A stretch of DNA of 64,000 nt. Origin: Lunularia cruciata. Lineage: Eukaryota; Streptophyta; Marchantiopsida; Lunulariales; Lunulariaceae. The notes under the pieces were generated by a model. The model saw only the letters and a program-made list of their open reading frames with translations. It ran no database searches and was not told the origin of the DNA. Where the stretch lies: NCBI GenBank assembly GCA_948567375.1, contig OX419758.1:36843473-36907472 (forward strand), written 5' to 3'. Shown one piece after another: positions 37,372 to 48,602 of this stretch. Positions within the stretch are counted from its first letter, which is position 1, and every line of letters begins with the position of its first letter. The translations under genes were made by a program, and so were the position numbers.

Positions 37372-38319
37372 TGTTGTGGTTTGCGTAGCCCGTAAAAAGT
37401 GACTTATCATAGTTTATCTCCACATTAGTGGAGTAGGTTGCATGCTAGATCCGACGGATGAGATGTTGCCATGTGAGCCATCTATGTACATGTATGTGAT
37501 TGGCCATGTAGGTTACAATCTTATCATGTTTGAGGGCTCGGATGAATAAAGAAGAGGGCAAGTAGAGAGCCGGGTGTGTTTTAGTTTGGAGAGTCTCGAG
37601 GCGAGAAGGAAGTTGGGAGAAAGTTGAAGTAGAGAGCGAGTGTTAGAGCACCGGAGGAAGCATTCAAGCATGAGATGTCCCATGCTCCCGATCTGCCACT
37701 CCCGAATCCTTTTCTCATCAGGCTTCAGATTTTACACCGTGATGACTTACGGGATTGGTTGGCATCACGTTTCGGGGTGGTGTTTGTGGAGATGGTGATA
37801 GGAAACCCAGATCCTATCGTCCTTCCGGTGCTTACTTATGAGAATGTCTAGGACTTGACAATTTATGTCCTTCTATAGTTGGGGAATGCCTAAAATTTTG
37901 CTCATAAGCTTCAAGGTGGAGTTGTGGGTCCATTTGTCAAAAAGTAAAAAGAGTAAAAGACAAATGTGCAAGAACTTGGATCTCAAGGGGGAAGTCGGGA
38001 ATTTTTTCAACCATCGGGGAAGTTCAGGGAGGGTATTTGAGGAATGGAGGACATGGTTGGAAAGAGGAGACAACAGGCTACAATTTGCAGACAAAAATCA
38101 CTCAATTTGAGTTGAGTTTGAGAGGGATATGATCAATTGAGTGAAGGGGGGTTGAATTGATACCCAGGAGCACAAAGTAGTCAATTGAGGGAGTTTCTTG
38201 AAACTCTTTCACTATTTGTTAGTGGGTTGGAGAGTAGACAATGTTCTTACAGTATTGAGCGCAATAAATTCTAGTTTTGAGTCAATCTCAAATCTGATCT
38301 AATTGATTGAAGTTGAAGC
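37372..38319 (+). repeat. 5' LTR of P, the part shared with the 3' copy
   Basis: This part aligns with 51950-52900 with few differences (for example CTCCACATTAGTGGAG against CTCCACGTTAGTGGAG). The real LTR runs further right, because the 3' copy is truncated; its end was not seen directly. A possible boundary is the primer-site-like TGG at 39628, which would make the LTR about 2.2 kb. Confidence 0.75.
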
Positions 38320-39723
38320 TTATGGGATGTAAGGTGTTGGAGAAGAGCTAATGATCAGGTTTGGAGTTTTGGTCACTCCCCAAGTTGCAGTTCAAATTTC
38401 CTCATGAAAATTTCCAGAGTTGTTGGTGGATAGGTTTAGCTCCTCTGTGTGAAACTTTCATGTGAATTCTTCAAATAGAGAAATCAGGATCTTGGATCAA
38501 GTATACCTGGGTCTGTAGAGCTCACAAGTTAGCCCAGCTCAGGAATTGATCCACATCTAAGGACTGGAGTTGGATTAAGCTACGAAAATTTTCAGGAGGT
38601 TAGAGAAAAACACAACCAGCTATTGCGGAAAATTTGGGTGGTTCTAGATCTGTGCAGAGTGAGATCTGATGCAAAACATCCTGCTGAAAATACTGTCATA
38701 AGCTCGGTAGAGCAAATTTTCCTTCCATCTTGATTGGATATCAAGTCTCATGTCCTGTGACTATGATTGAGAGTTTCAGGTTGCCAGAGTGTTTTTGAGG
38801 ATCAAGTGTATTCCTGAATCAGAAATTTGGGGGAAATTTGCCAAGAACCAAGAGCAAACCCTAAAAAGAAGATTTTGAAATTAGGGTGAAGTCCAAGAAA
38901 AACCCTGGCCAACTTTGAGAGATTTTCAGGAGAGTTGTAGTGATCTGATTGAAGTGTATTTTATATCATTGGAAAGCTTATCTTACAGGCTTTCCATTGA
39001 ATTCTAGATTACTTGAATCCAAGCTATGCATAGTAGAAATAGTTAGAAATCACTCAAATCCAAGCTAGAAATAGTTACTTGCATATGAGCTGCGCAGACT
39101 TTTCCCCATCAAAAAGACATAGAAATCCCCACATGAAGTAGAAATTTGTTGAGATTTGGAGTACAGATGGAAGGAGGCTTGGAGTACAGGTTGGAATGAG
39201 CTTGATGATAGAGCATGAAGGCTTTGAAGCTCTTTCTTGACAAAAAGTACAGAGAGTTGTTGCCTTTTTCTTGTGATTGGATCCTCTTTGTACTTGTATG
39301 CCTGTTTGTACGCCCAGTTGGCTTGGATTGGTGTACAGGCATTGCGCTCAGATTATTTCCTTCTAGGAGTGCTGTGTATTTCTCCTTGGTTATGTTGGAA
39401 GTGATGACCAGCAGACCAGGAGTGCGTGTTGTGATGACAGGTCAGGTTGCCCGGTACTATCCTTCCCGATAGCAAGAATATTAGTCCTGAGAAAGGAGGG
39501 TTCCGGCAATAAGGGTCACATGTGTGTTTTGTCAAGTCATTATGGTTTACCTCTAGCCTCTGATCTGTAGTCTCCACAGCTAGGCACCCTGTGTGTTCCC
39601 AGAGAGAGAAAAGGAAAGTATGATAGTTGGTGAACTCGACGTGAAACTTCTGGGGTGGAGAGTCAGAAAGGAGGTGGTTGGTAGACATGGATAGGAGATC
39701 AGACAAGAGTTTAGGGAATCTGG
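38320..39723 (+). other. Rest of P's 5' LTR and leader, no gene
   Basis: No coding frame with recognisable features. TGGTGAACTCGACGTGAA at 39628-39645 resembles a tRNA 3'-end complement (it starts TGG and is followed by stem-like bases) and may be the primer site; this is uncertain. Confidence 0.4.
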
Positions 39724-40915
39724 GTGCTAGTAGCTCTAGAGAGGCACCAACATTACAGCTTGATCCAGCTACAGCATAGATGTTTCAAGCATTTGCATTG
39801 TATATGCAACAACACCAAATTGCTGAACATAAGGAGGCAATGGCTTCTAAAGCTTTGCAATTGGTTGTTGAGAAGTTAGATCAGTTTGATGGAAGGAACA
39901 TTTCAAAAAGTACCTAAAGTATTACTCCAGGGAGATGGAGCTCAACAAGGTTCTTGAACGTGAGATGATAGCTACATTTGAGCTTGCGGTTATCTCGGAG
40001 CTTTGTGTACACATAAAGGAGATTATTCGAGCTCATGGAGGTAGTTGGGAGAGATTTTCTCTTCATTTGAAAGAGGAATATTGCTTGGAGGATGCAGATA
40101 GGGTAACCAAAAAGTCATTCATGGAGTGGGTGAACAAGGCTGCCAAGGGCTTGAGTGCAACTGAGCTATTTTGGGAGTTTGAGAGGCAATATTCACAATT
40201 GTCTCGAATGGAGAAACTCACACTCAAGAGTGACAAGGTGGAGCTATTCCTTCAATCAGCAAATAGTGAGCTACAAAGGGAGTTGGAGGTCTTGCTCAAG
40301 GATGGATCTGAGGACAGTGGACTGACATCTGATTGGAAGAAGGTCTCGGAAGCCATGAGTATTCTTGCCAAGCGGGAATACCGTAGGGGAAAGGTGGTAG
40401 TAAGACCAAAAGTAGTACCACCAGTGGTTGCAAGGGCTCCAAGACAACCCAAGATACCTATTGCCATAGCACCGGCTGTCACTAATCCAGTTGTCACCAC
40501 TCCATTACTAAAAACCACCATCGATGATTTGGTAAAAGGGATGCAAGATTTGCAAATCAAATTGGCAAGGTTGGAGGAGAAAGGAAGCGGTCCCAACACC
40601 AGAATGGGGACAAAGCAAGGGTATGCACAAAGGTGTATTTGGTGTGATAGTACTGAACACACCAGGAAGGAGTGTGGTGATTTTGCTGATACTATTCAGC
40701 AAGGAGTGGTTTTCTGGAAGGATGGGAAGATTGCGTTGAAAGACACAATAGAAATCCTAAAAACCAACTTTGGGAAGGGAGGAATGCAGAGGTTGTTGGA
40801 TGATTTCTTGTCACAACAAGCTACATCATCAGTTGAAGCCACTGCCTATGGAGCGGAGATAGTAGGGGATGGAGAAGAAGCATTTGTGAAGCACGTAGAG
40901 AAGGGAAACATGTAG
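39724..40915 (+). pseudogene. gag of element P
   Basis: The main open frame is 39935-40915 (326 codons). It holds a capsid-like helical region (for example WVNKAAKGLSATELFWEFER), a coiled segment and a zinc knuckle CIWCDSTEHTRKEC (CX2CX4HX4C). Upstream, 39724-39934, the reading continues in another frame (LQLVVEKLDQFDG), interrupted by a stop near 39778 and a shift near 39902. The main frame is in phase with the protease frame at 40934, and only a TAG (40913-40915) parts them. Confidence 0.8.
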
Positions 40916-40933
40916 AGCAATGCTTTACAAACA

Positions 40934-42091
40934 TTGGAAAAAGGGAACACCGCAAGAGGAGAACTACTACGGGTTGCTACTGCAATCAGGCAGGCCACTC
41001 AATGGGCTGATCCATTGGATACCATGTCAGTCCATGCTTACATGGCAAGAAACCAACATGAAGCTCTCCTTGAAGAGAAACAAAGGAGAGAAGACATAGA
41101 GCTTGGGGATGAGAGATCAACTCAAAAGCGACAGTTGAGAGGAGATAGACTCCGTCAAGAGAGTGCTCTCCCACGACAAGGAGTGGTACCTTCACGGGAG
41201 GAGGTCATGGAGGATACCTTACCTTCTGATTCTGAAAAATCAGTGAAGGGAAAGGGTAAGGAGAAGGGTAAACCACCCATGTATAAGCTTCAATCTGATA
41301 TTGAAGCAGCGACCGATCTAAAAGGAGTATTAGAGGAGAGAGTACTCAACGCTAAGGTGGAGTTTACTCTTTGGGAGATCCTTGGGATTACCAAGAAGGA
41401 GTTTCATGATGTCATCATAGACACCATCAAGCGCAAGCGGCAATTGACAGGAGAGGTTGCTCTATCAAACGCTCTTGATACCATGGTAACAGAAGAAGAA
41501 GAGTTAGAGCTTGCTCGATGCTGCAACAACCGTAAAGTCAGATTTGTAAATGATGAGGGTGATGATGGTGAGATCTCTAGTCACTATACTAGAGGACATT
41601 GGGCCAGAGCTACCACTGAAACCCTAGTCAAGATTGGTACCATGACAGATCCCGTGGTTGCTCTTATTGATCACGGATTAGAAATCAACATTGTTTCCAA
41701 GGAGCTCTACAAATGGGGAAAATGGCCAATTGATACAGAGCATGGTTGGGTGATAAGGGCAGAAAACAACACCAAGGAAGAGCTCTATGGTGCCTGCTCA
41801 GCGGTGAAGGTGAAGGTTGGAGATGTAGTCACTGAACAAAATTTCTTTGTTCAAGAGACTACATCATACCCGGTGATCCTTGGGCAACCGTTCATTACGG
41901 CGGTGAGGATGGAAACCAAAGTTCTTGATGATGGTTCTTCCTATGCTTGGATCAGAAGCCAAGATGGAAAGAAGGCGGTGCAATTCCTCACTGTACCTGC
42001 AAACCATGAGTGCAACCGAGATTACTTGAGGAGTGGTTCTCTACCAAAAGTGACAGTGGAGTTCAAGGATTTTCTCCAAGTACCACTATAG
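40934..42091 (+). pseudogene. Protease region of element P
   Basis: An open frame of 385 codons. The N-terminal half is charged (KGKGKEKGKPP) and likely linker. The retropepsin-like core has VVALIDHGLEINIVS at the active site, where DSG would be usual and serine is replaced by histidine, and PVILGQPFI, the flap/dimer-side motif. After PVIL...MET the frame runs to a stop at 42091, while the homologous protein continues in another frame (FSRSGFSVYTQLADLHKGEQ, 42150-42240), so a frameshift lies near 42.08 kb. Confidence 0.75.
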
Positions 42092-42463
42092 GGCAAGAAT
42101 ATGGTGGTACATCAGGAAAGGTGCTCTCACTTCAGAAAGGAAGTACCTTATGTACAGGAGTGGTGAGATTTTCTCGGAGTGGGTTTAGTGTGTACACACA
42201 ACTTGCAGATTTACACAAAGGGGAGCAGAAAGTTGTGCAAGAACAAGAAAAGGAGCTAAAAAGAGTGGGGTTGATTGATGAAAATGACACCATATCTGGG
42301 GTGTACATGGAGATGGGGATGGAGGATCCTCTAGGAGAGCTTGAAAGGATGGAGCCTCAGCACAAGCATGAGGATCAGGTTGTGGAAATTCATTCAAGAG
42401 AGCTATATTCTACGATAGAGTCTTTTTACGGTTCTGAGGCTAGGGTGACAACTGCATACAAGA

Positions 42464-44056
42464 GTGTGGAGAAAAAAGGTCAGGGCTGTGGCTGAACCTC
42501 TTCCAAGTGACTCTGATCAGCATGTAAAACTTGCTCAGAAACAAAGGAGCTTAAGAGATCCAAATCAAATAGGTCACAAGTTCACCGAAGCTACACTCAA
42601 GGAGTTGACGGTTGGTTCGGCCAATTTTCTTCTACCAACGGAGGAGAAAAGGTTTTTAGAAATGTTGAGTCAGCATGGGAAAGCTTTCTCCTTTGAGCTT
42701 TCTGAAATTGGGTGTGTAGATCCAAGTGTGGTGGCTCCGATGATCATTTTTACAGTTCCACATGCACCTTGGGACTTGAGACCCATTCCGGTACCAAGAG
42801 CCTACATGCCAAAATTGATGGATCTTTTGAAGGAGAAAACTGATGCAAAGATCCTAGAATCGTCATTTGAACCTTACTCTAGTCGTTGGTTTACAGTGCC
42901 TAAGAAGAATGGAGCATTGAGGTTCATTCAAGACATGCAATCGGTGAATCAAGTGACAATCAGAAACACAAGAATAGGGCCAATTGTTGGAGAATTTGCG
43001 GAAGCATTTGCGGGTAGAGCAATATACTTGTTGGGAGATCTACACTCTGGTTATGACCATTTCCAACTTGCTGAAGGGAGTAGAGATGTTACTACAATGA
43101 GGACGTCCTTGGGATTGATGAGGATGTGCACGTTGCCACAAGGAGCAACAAATTCTGTTGCACATATCATGAATGGGATGAATAAGGTTCTCAGGGATTT
43201 CATTCCGGAGAAGACAATGCCTTTTATGGATGATATTCCGATAAAAGGGTGTATAGAAGAAGAGAAGGATGAAGTTCTGGATCAGAGGGGGTGCCACAAG
43301 TTTGTATCTGATCACATTTCAGATTGTGATCAGATCCTATCACGGCTTGAGGAGGTTCATTTGACATTATTGGGTGCTAAATCCAAGTTTGGTGTCAAAG
43401 AGGTGGTCATTGTTGGGCATTTATGTGGATGGTTTGGACGCAAACCTGATCCAAGCAAAGTGGATGCAATTCAACGAATGAAGGACACATGCAACTCACC
43501 AACAGAAGTCAGGAGATTCTTGGGAGCCTGTGTGTTTTATCATGTATGGATTCTGCACTTTGCCCACGAAGCAGATCCTCTCTATGGTTTATTACGGAAA
43601 GGCCAGAAGTTTAGGTGGGAGGAGAGACATACAAAAGCGGTTCAGAAGCTAAAACAATTGCTGTCCTCTCCACCTATACTACAACGGATCAGTAATGAGA
43701 ACAACAAGCCCGTAATACTCACGGTTGATACTAGTCCCATAGCTATCGGTTGGGTGGTAGGGCAAGACAATGAAGAGGGGAACCGATATGCTATATGTTT
43801 TGGGGCAAAGGTCCTGAGTGAACGCCAAAGAGTATACCCTCAGGTTAAACAAGAGCTATGGGGAGTGGTTACAGTGATGAAATCTGAGAAGGACTACCTG
43901 ATTGGTGCACCGATTATAGTGGAGACGGATTGTTTACCACTATTGGGGATGATTACAAATTGTAATACCCCGGATATTGCAATGCTCAGGTGGATAGCAT
44001 ATATCAAATCCCTGAATCCTGAGTTCCGACACATAGCAGGCAAGGATATCCTGTAG
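42464..44056 (+). pseudogene. Reverse transcriptase and RNase H of element P
   Basis: A 530-codon open frame, the longest in the window. RT fingers: VPKKNGALRFIQDMQSVN. Palm: LGDLHSGYDHFQLAE and MCTLPQGATNSVAHIM. Active site: FMDDIPIKG at 43223-43249. The connection (VRRFLGACVFYHVWI) is followed by RNase H with VILTVDTSPIAIGWVVG and VETDCLPLL, containing catalytic aspartates. The frame stops near 44056, where the expected end (VADMLSRA) lies in the next frame: a single frameshift. It restores the phase of the protease frame after two shifts. RT is complete, but the polyprotein is not. Confidence 0.9.
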
Positions 44057-44094
44057 CAGATATGCTATCTCGGGCTTAGTATCAAGATGAGGAG

Positions 44095-45561
44095 TTGATG
44101 ATGGACGATACCGAAGCTATAGGTACTACCTTCTTTTCAAGGGCTCAAGGAGGAGAGTATGAGCGTCCCAAGTTCTTCATGGAGGAGCTCTATGAAGGAG
44201 AATGGTTGGATATCGGGCGTTACCTTAGCTCCTTGACCAAGCAACCAGAATGGAATGACGCTTGGTACAAACAATTGAGGCGGAAAGCATACAACTACCT
44301 TTTGGAAGGGGGTTATTTGTGGAAGAAAGCTAAACGGAGTGGCGAGCCTCCACAACGGGTTGTGTGCAAGGAGGATACACGAGAGCTACTGATCAGACAA
44401 TTCCAGGAGAGCTTGTGGGCTGGACATAAGGGTATTTATGCTACCTTTACCAAACTGAAGGAAAGGTATTGGTGGCGTAATATGTATAGGGATATAGTTC
44501 AGTTTGTGGAAACGTGTAAAATCTGCCAAACATACTCAGATATTTGACATAGAGATGGATTACATCCTACCTATCTGCTTGCGATGCATCTCAAGTGGGT
44601 GGTGGATCTGGTTACTATGCCGGTTGGGATATGGCAGATGCGGTACTTGGTTTTGGCACGAGAGGATTTGTCTAACCAGGTGGAGGGACGAGCCTTGAGG
44701 ACTAAAACCAGCGAGGGAATTTGCAGATTTCTGTTGGAGGACATGGTTTGTAGGTACGGGTGTGTAGGAAAAATTACAGCAGATTGAGGAGAGCTGAATA
44801 ACCAAGAAGCCAAGGCTTTCTTTGAGAGGTGTGAAGTCAAATTGGCTCTTACAACTGCTTACAACCCAAAAGGAAATGCCAAGAGTGAGCGAGGTCATCC
44901 GCCCATTGTGAAAGCATGCCAAGGGAGAGTGAAAGAGTGGCCAAGGCTCTTACCTTTTGCTCTATGGGCAGATCACACCACTCATAGTTCAGTTACTGGT
45001 TACATGCCCGTAGAGTTGATACATGGGCAAAAACCGATTATGCCAATTGAGGAGCAAATACTCACTTGGAGTGTCTTACCTTGGGAAGATCACATATCCA
45101 GGGAGGAGCTTCTAGCACTCAAGATTTGCCAATTGGAGAAAAGGCCAGAGGATGTGGAGTTGGCAATTGAGAGGCTTAAGAAAGCACGCCTTGGGAACAA
45201 GGACAGATTTGACAAACGCCATCGCTTGAGGCCAAGAGATGTTAGAGAAGGAGATTGGGTACTAGTCTACGATAGTAGTCTAGATAACCAGCATAGCATT
45301 ATAAGAAAATTCTCAAAGCGTTGGTTTGGACCGTATGTGGTTGTTAGTGTGTTAGATAATGCTACTTACTCTCTTCGAGAGTTGGATGGATGCAAACTCA
45401 AGGTTCCAATTGCTGGCAAGCGTGTCAAGCTCTTCAAACAGCAAGAAGGAAGTAGGAACATGGACAAAGTCAACAAAGAGTTGGATCTCTTTCAATTCCA
45501 AGATGAGGATCTACTATTGGAGGATGATGAGTCTCATCAATCAGATGAGGAGGTAGTATGA
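44095..45561 (+). pseudogene. Integrase of element P
   Basis: One frame covers it in three open pieces: 44095-44547, 44584-44784 and 44842-45561. The zinc domain shows GHKGIYATF and CKICQ. The core shows HLKWVVDLVTMP with the first aspartate, then GKITAD and LTTAYNPKGNAKSERGH. The C-terminus has RLRPRDVREGDWVLVYDSSL and WFGPYVV, an SH3-like end, then an acidic tail. In-frame stops are TGA at 44545-44547 and 44785-44787, both where arginine is expected, as from CGA. No chromodomain was seen. Confidence 0.85.
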
Positions 45562-45889
45562 ATCCGACTACAATGTACAGTCTGATCAGTTGGTGCATAC
45601 CGGAGGATGCATTGTGAGCTGGCCTGTCACTCACTCAGGATGAACCTCTGATGGCTATTATGGTAGCGCACCATGGACTAAGAAGGCAAGGAACCCGAAC
45701 TCCATCATACTCCTCCAAGGCTAACACTCCAAGACTCAAGACATTGCTCACTAGAGAACTCAATGAGAGAAAGATAGTTGCAAATGAAAGGATGATGAGT
45801 ACCTCCTCACCCCTTGTTTATATACTTGTGAAATAGTTACGTACCAAAGTTACTAATTACCATAGTAACTCAAGTTACTAGACTAAAAG
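45562..45889 (+). other. Left part of P's 3' untranslated region
   Basis: Non-coding; it ends with CTAAAAG, the target duplication of solo LTR A. The sequence resumes at 51508 after the insertion. Confidence 0.6.
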
Positions 45890-46632
45890 TGTGACAACCC
45901 GGCAAATATCACTTTTGCGGTAATCGGGTAAGTAAAGTTTGTTCCCGCAGAGATACTATCCAGAATTGGTCAAATACGAAGTCAAAAGTCGCAATTGCAG
46001 TTCTTCTTGATGGCTTCTTTAATCTCTCAGGTAGAACCTACACCCAGAAGAGAGTAACAAGCTCACAATCTTGACAACTTGTCATGAATACACACATATA
46101 ATTACATCATAGTAAATTCTGTCCAAACAACTCTTGATTGTGATGATTCAGATTCTCCCAAAGACGGCACTTCACTACAAAGACCAATTTTGCCTCAGAA
46201 TTGTGTTCCACCCCTCCACTAAAGGCACAACTTCCTCGATCAAAATTGCTTCACATCAACTTCGTGTTGCACTCACCAATGCAAAATACTACCAACACTA
46301 CAATTCCTCTCAGATCTGTCAAGGCATTGCTCCGATGCACTTCACTTAGGATCAAACACACAGAATGAAGATCAAGGCTACAGATTCCAACATCCACAGA
46401 CACATTGACTTGCTCTTCAGAATTCTCCACACACTCACAAATACACACACGAAATTGACAATTGGAATTAAGCTTAAGCGATGAGTACTAAAAATAGCAC
46501 TTTGCTTTATCTATCTTCAGAAATTTGAATACTGAATAACATAAGACTACGAATGCTCCCCTTAAATACTGAAGCAAACGGCAGACTTGCCTACCTAGAC
46601 ACCACTTCCTAACATCCCTTCCTACCTACAGA

Positions 46633-48541
46633 TGTGACAACCCGGCAAATATCACTTTTGCGGTAATCGGGTAAGTAAAGTTCGTTCCCGCAGAGATACG
46701 AGTCAAAATTGGTCAAATACAAAGTCAAACAGTAACATGTAGTTCTTCTTGGTTGCGTCTTTAATCTCTCAGGTAGAAACCACACCTAGAAGAGAGTAAC
46801 AAGCACTAACTCGCAGTCTTGTCACAAATTCACACTCCTTCATCACAAATCCTTCAATTCTTTCCAAACAATCTTGATTGTGATGATTCAGGCTCTCCCG
46901 AAAATGGCACTTCACTGCAAAACGACTTTGCCTCAGAATTGTGTTCCACCCCTCCACTGAAGGCACAACTTCCTCGATCTAAATTGCTTCACACCAACTT
47001 CACACTGCACTCACAAATGCAAAATACTACCAACACTACAATTCCTCTCAGATCTGTCAAGGCATTGCTTTGATTGCACTTCACTTAGGATCAAACACAC
47101 CGAATGAAGATCAAGGCTGTGGAATCCAACATCCAACAAGCACTCCGACTTGCACTTAGAATTTCTCCAAACACTCACAAACACAATTGCGAAATTGATA
47201 CTCGAAATCAAGCTCAAGCGATGAGCACTGCTTCACAACACTTTGCTTTATCTATTCTCAAAAATAATGAGCACTAAATAACATTTTCCTATAAATGCCA
47301 CTCTTAAGTAGTGAACAATCGACAGTTCTAACAACTATACCGTTCTACAACAACTCTTCTAACCTACAGATCCAAAATGACAATGCAACCTTTTATATCT
47401 GTCTATTCAAATCTCGAATCTGTTACTACTCCAATCCGATGTCTACTTCTTCCTCGGCTTTCAAACCCAAACCCAAAGTAACTTTACTTCTTTCTACTCT
47501 GTCCTCAGGTTTCACAACTTCCAATTCCTCCACTAATTCTAACATTTCTCCTTCTTGATATGAAATTCCTATCATGGTCAAGCCTTCTAAATCTCTATCT
47601 CCCGACCCACTCTTCTCTAAAGTGTCAAATGTCAAATCCGAAGACACCTGTACTCCTATCTCTCTTACCTTGGGTCTAACTATTATCAATTCTTTTGCTA
47701 ATTCTACTATATCCTCATCAAGAATTGTAATTGAAAGCACGGGTACACTATCTACACCTTCAATTTGTAACCCATTTTCCCCTAATCACTTATGTTACTA
47801 ACCCGAAGACACTTATTATCTGATCCTGCACTTCGGGTTTATTCACTACTGCTACTTCTCCTTCAATTCATGTTCCATCTTTAATCAAGATTGAAATTGA
47901 AGTCATGGGTATCCTAACTATCGTCTTTCACTACTCTAACTTCCTCTGATCTCTTTAGTAAGACTCCCCAAGTCACCTTCACTGCACTTTGAGGTCCGGC
48001 TACCTCTGATTTAGTCATCTTCATCTTGAGACAAAGTCTTTAGACCCGAAGTCATGTAAACCCAAAGTATGAAGTACGAAGTCCAAAGTCACATTGACCC
48101 GAAGACACTTTGACCCGAAGTACATCTACTCCAGAAACTTCAAATGCTTGTAACTTCTTTTACAGACCTCCAAAATTTGCGATTTTGGTGGCAATAGAAA
48201 GCCTTAAACGAGACGCTTCCAACGAGATATAGCACGCTTGATTTGAAATTGTGGTCACTGAGATATGGCCCCCGCAAGAATCATAACCTGCAACTTCTAT
48301 TTCTCCTTCGGGTTTGCCCTCCTTCAACATCTGAACCGAGTTTTTCCCTCCTCTGACACGAAGTAAGCTTCTTTAAGTCTGATCCAAACCAAGCCCTTCT
48401 TCCTCTAACATGAAGTCGACTTCCTTGGGCTTGATCAAAACACAAGTTTCCACTCATTTCTTCTCCATTTGGTTTCAATTTGGTTTTAGTAGTGCATTTC
48501 TTCTTCAGAACTCGTCCAAAATGAAAAATGTGGGTACCACA
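46633..48541 (-). mobile_element. LTR B, shortened solo LTR of the M family inside LTR A
   Basis: Starts TGTGACAACCCGG and ends TGTGGGTACCACA; exact flanks ACAGA at 46628-46632 and 48542-48546. At 1909 bp it lacks the middle of the LTR. The C-terminal end of the LTR protein remains (47426-47740, ending EEVDIGLE), while the N-terminal domain is missing. The deletion may have occurred before or after insertion. Confidence 0.85.
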
Positions 48542-48602
48542 ACAGATCCTAAGTGACAATCTATCTCTTCATATCTGACCCTTCCTATCTCCAAATCGAC
48601 TT

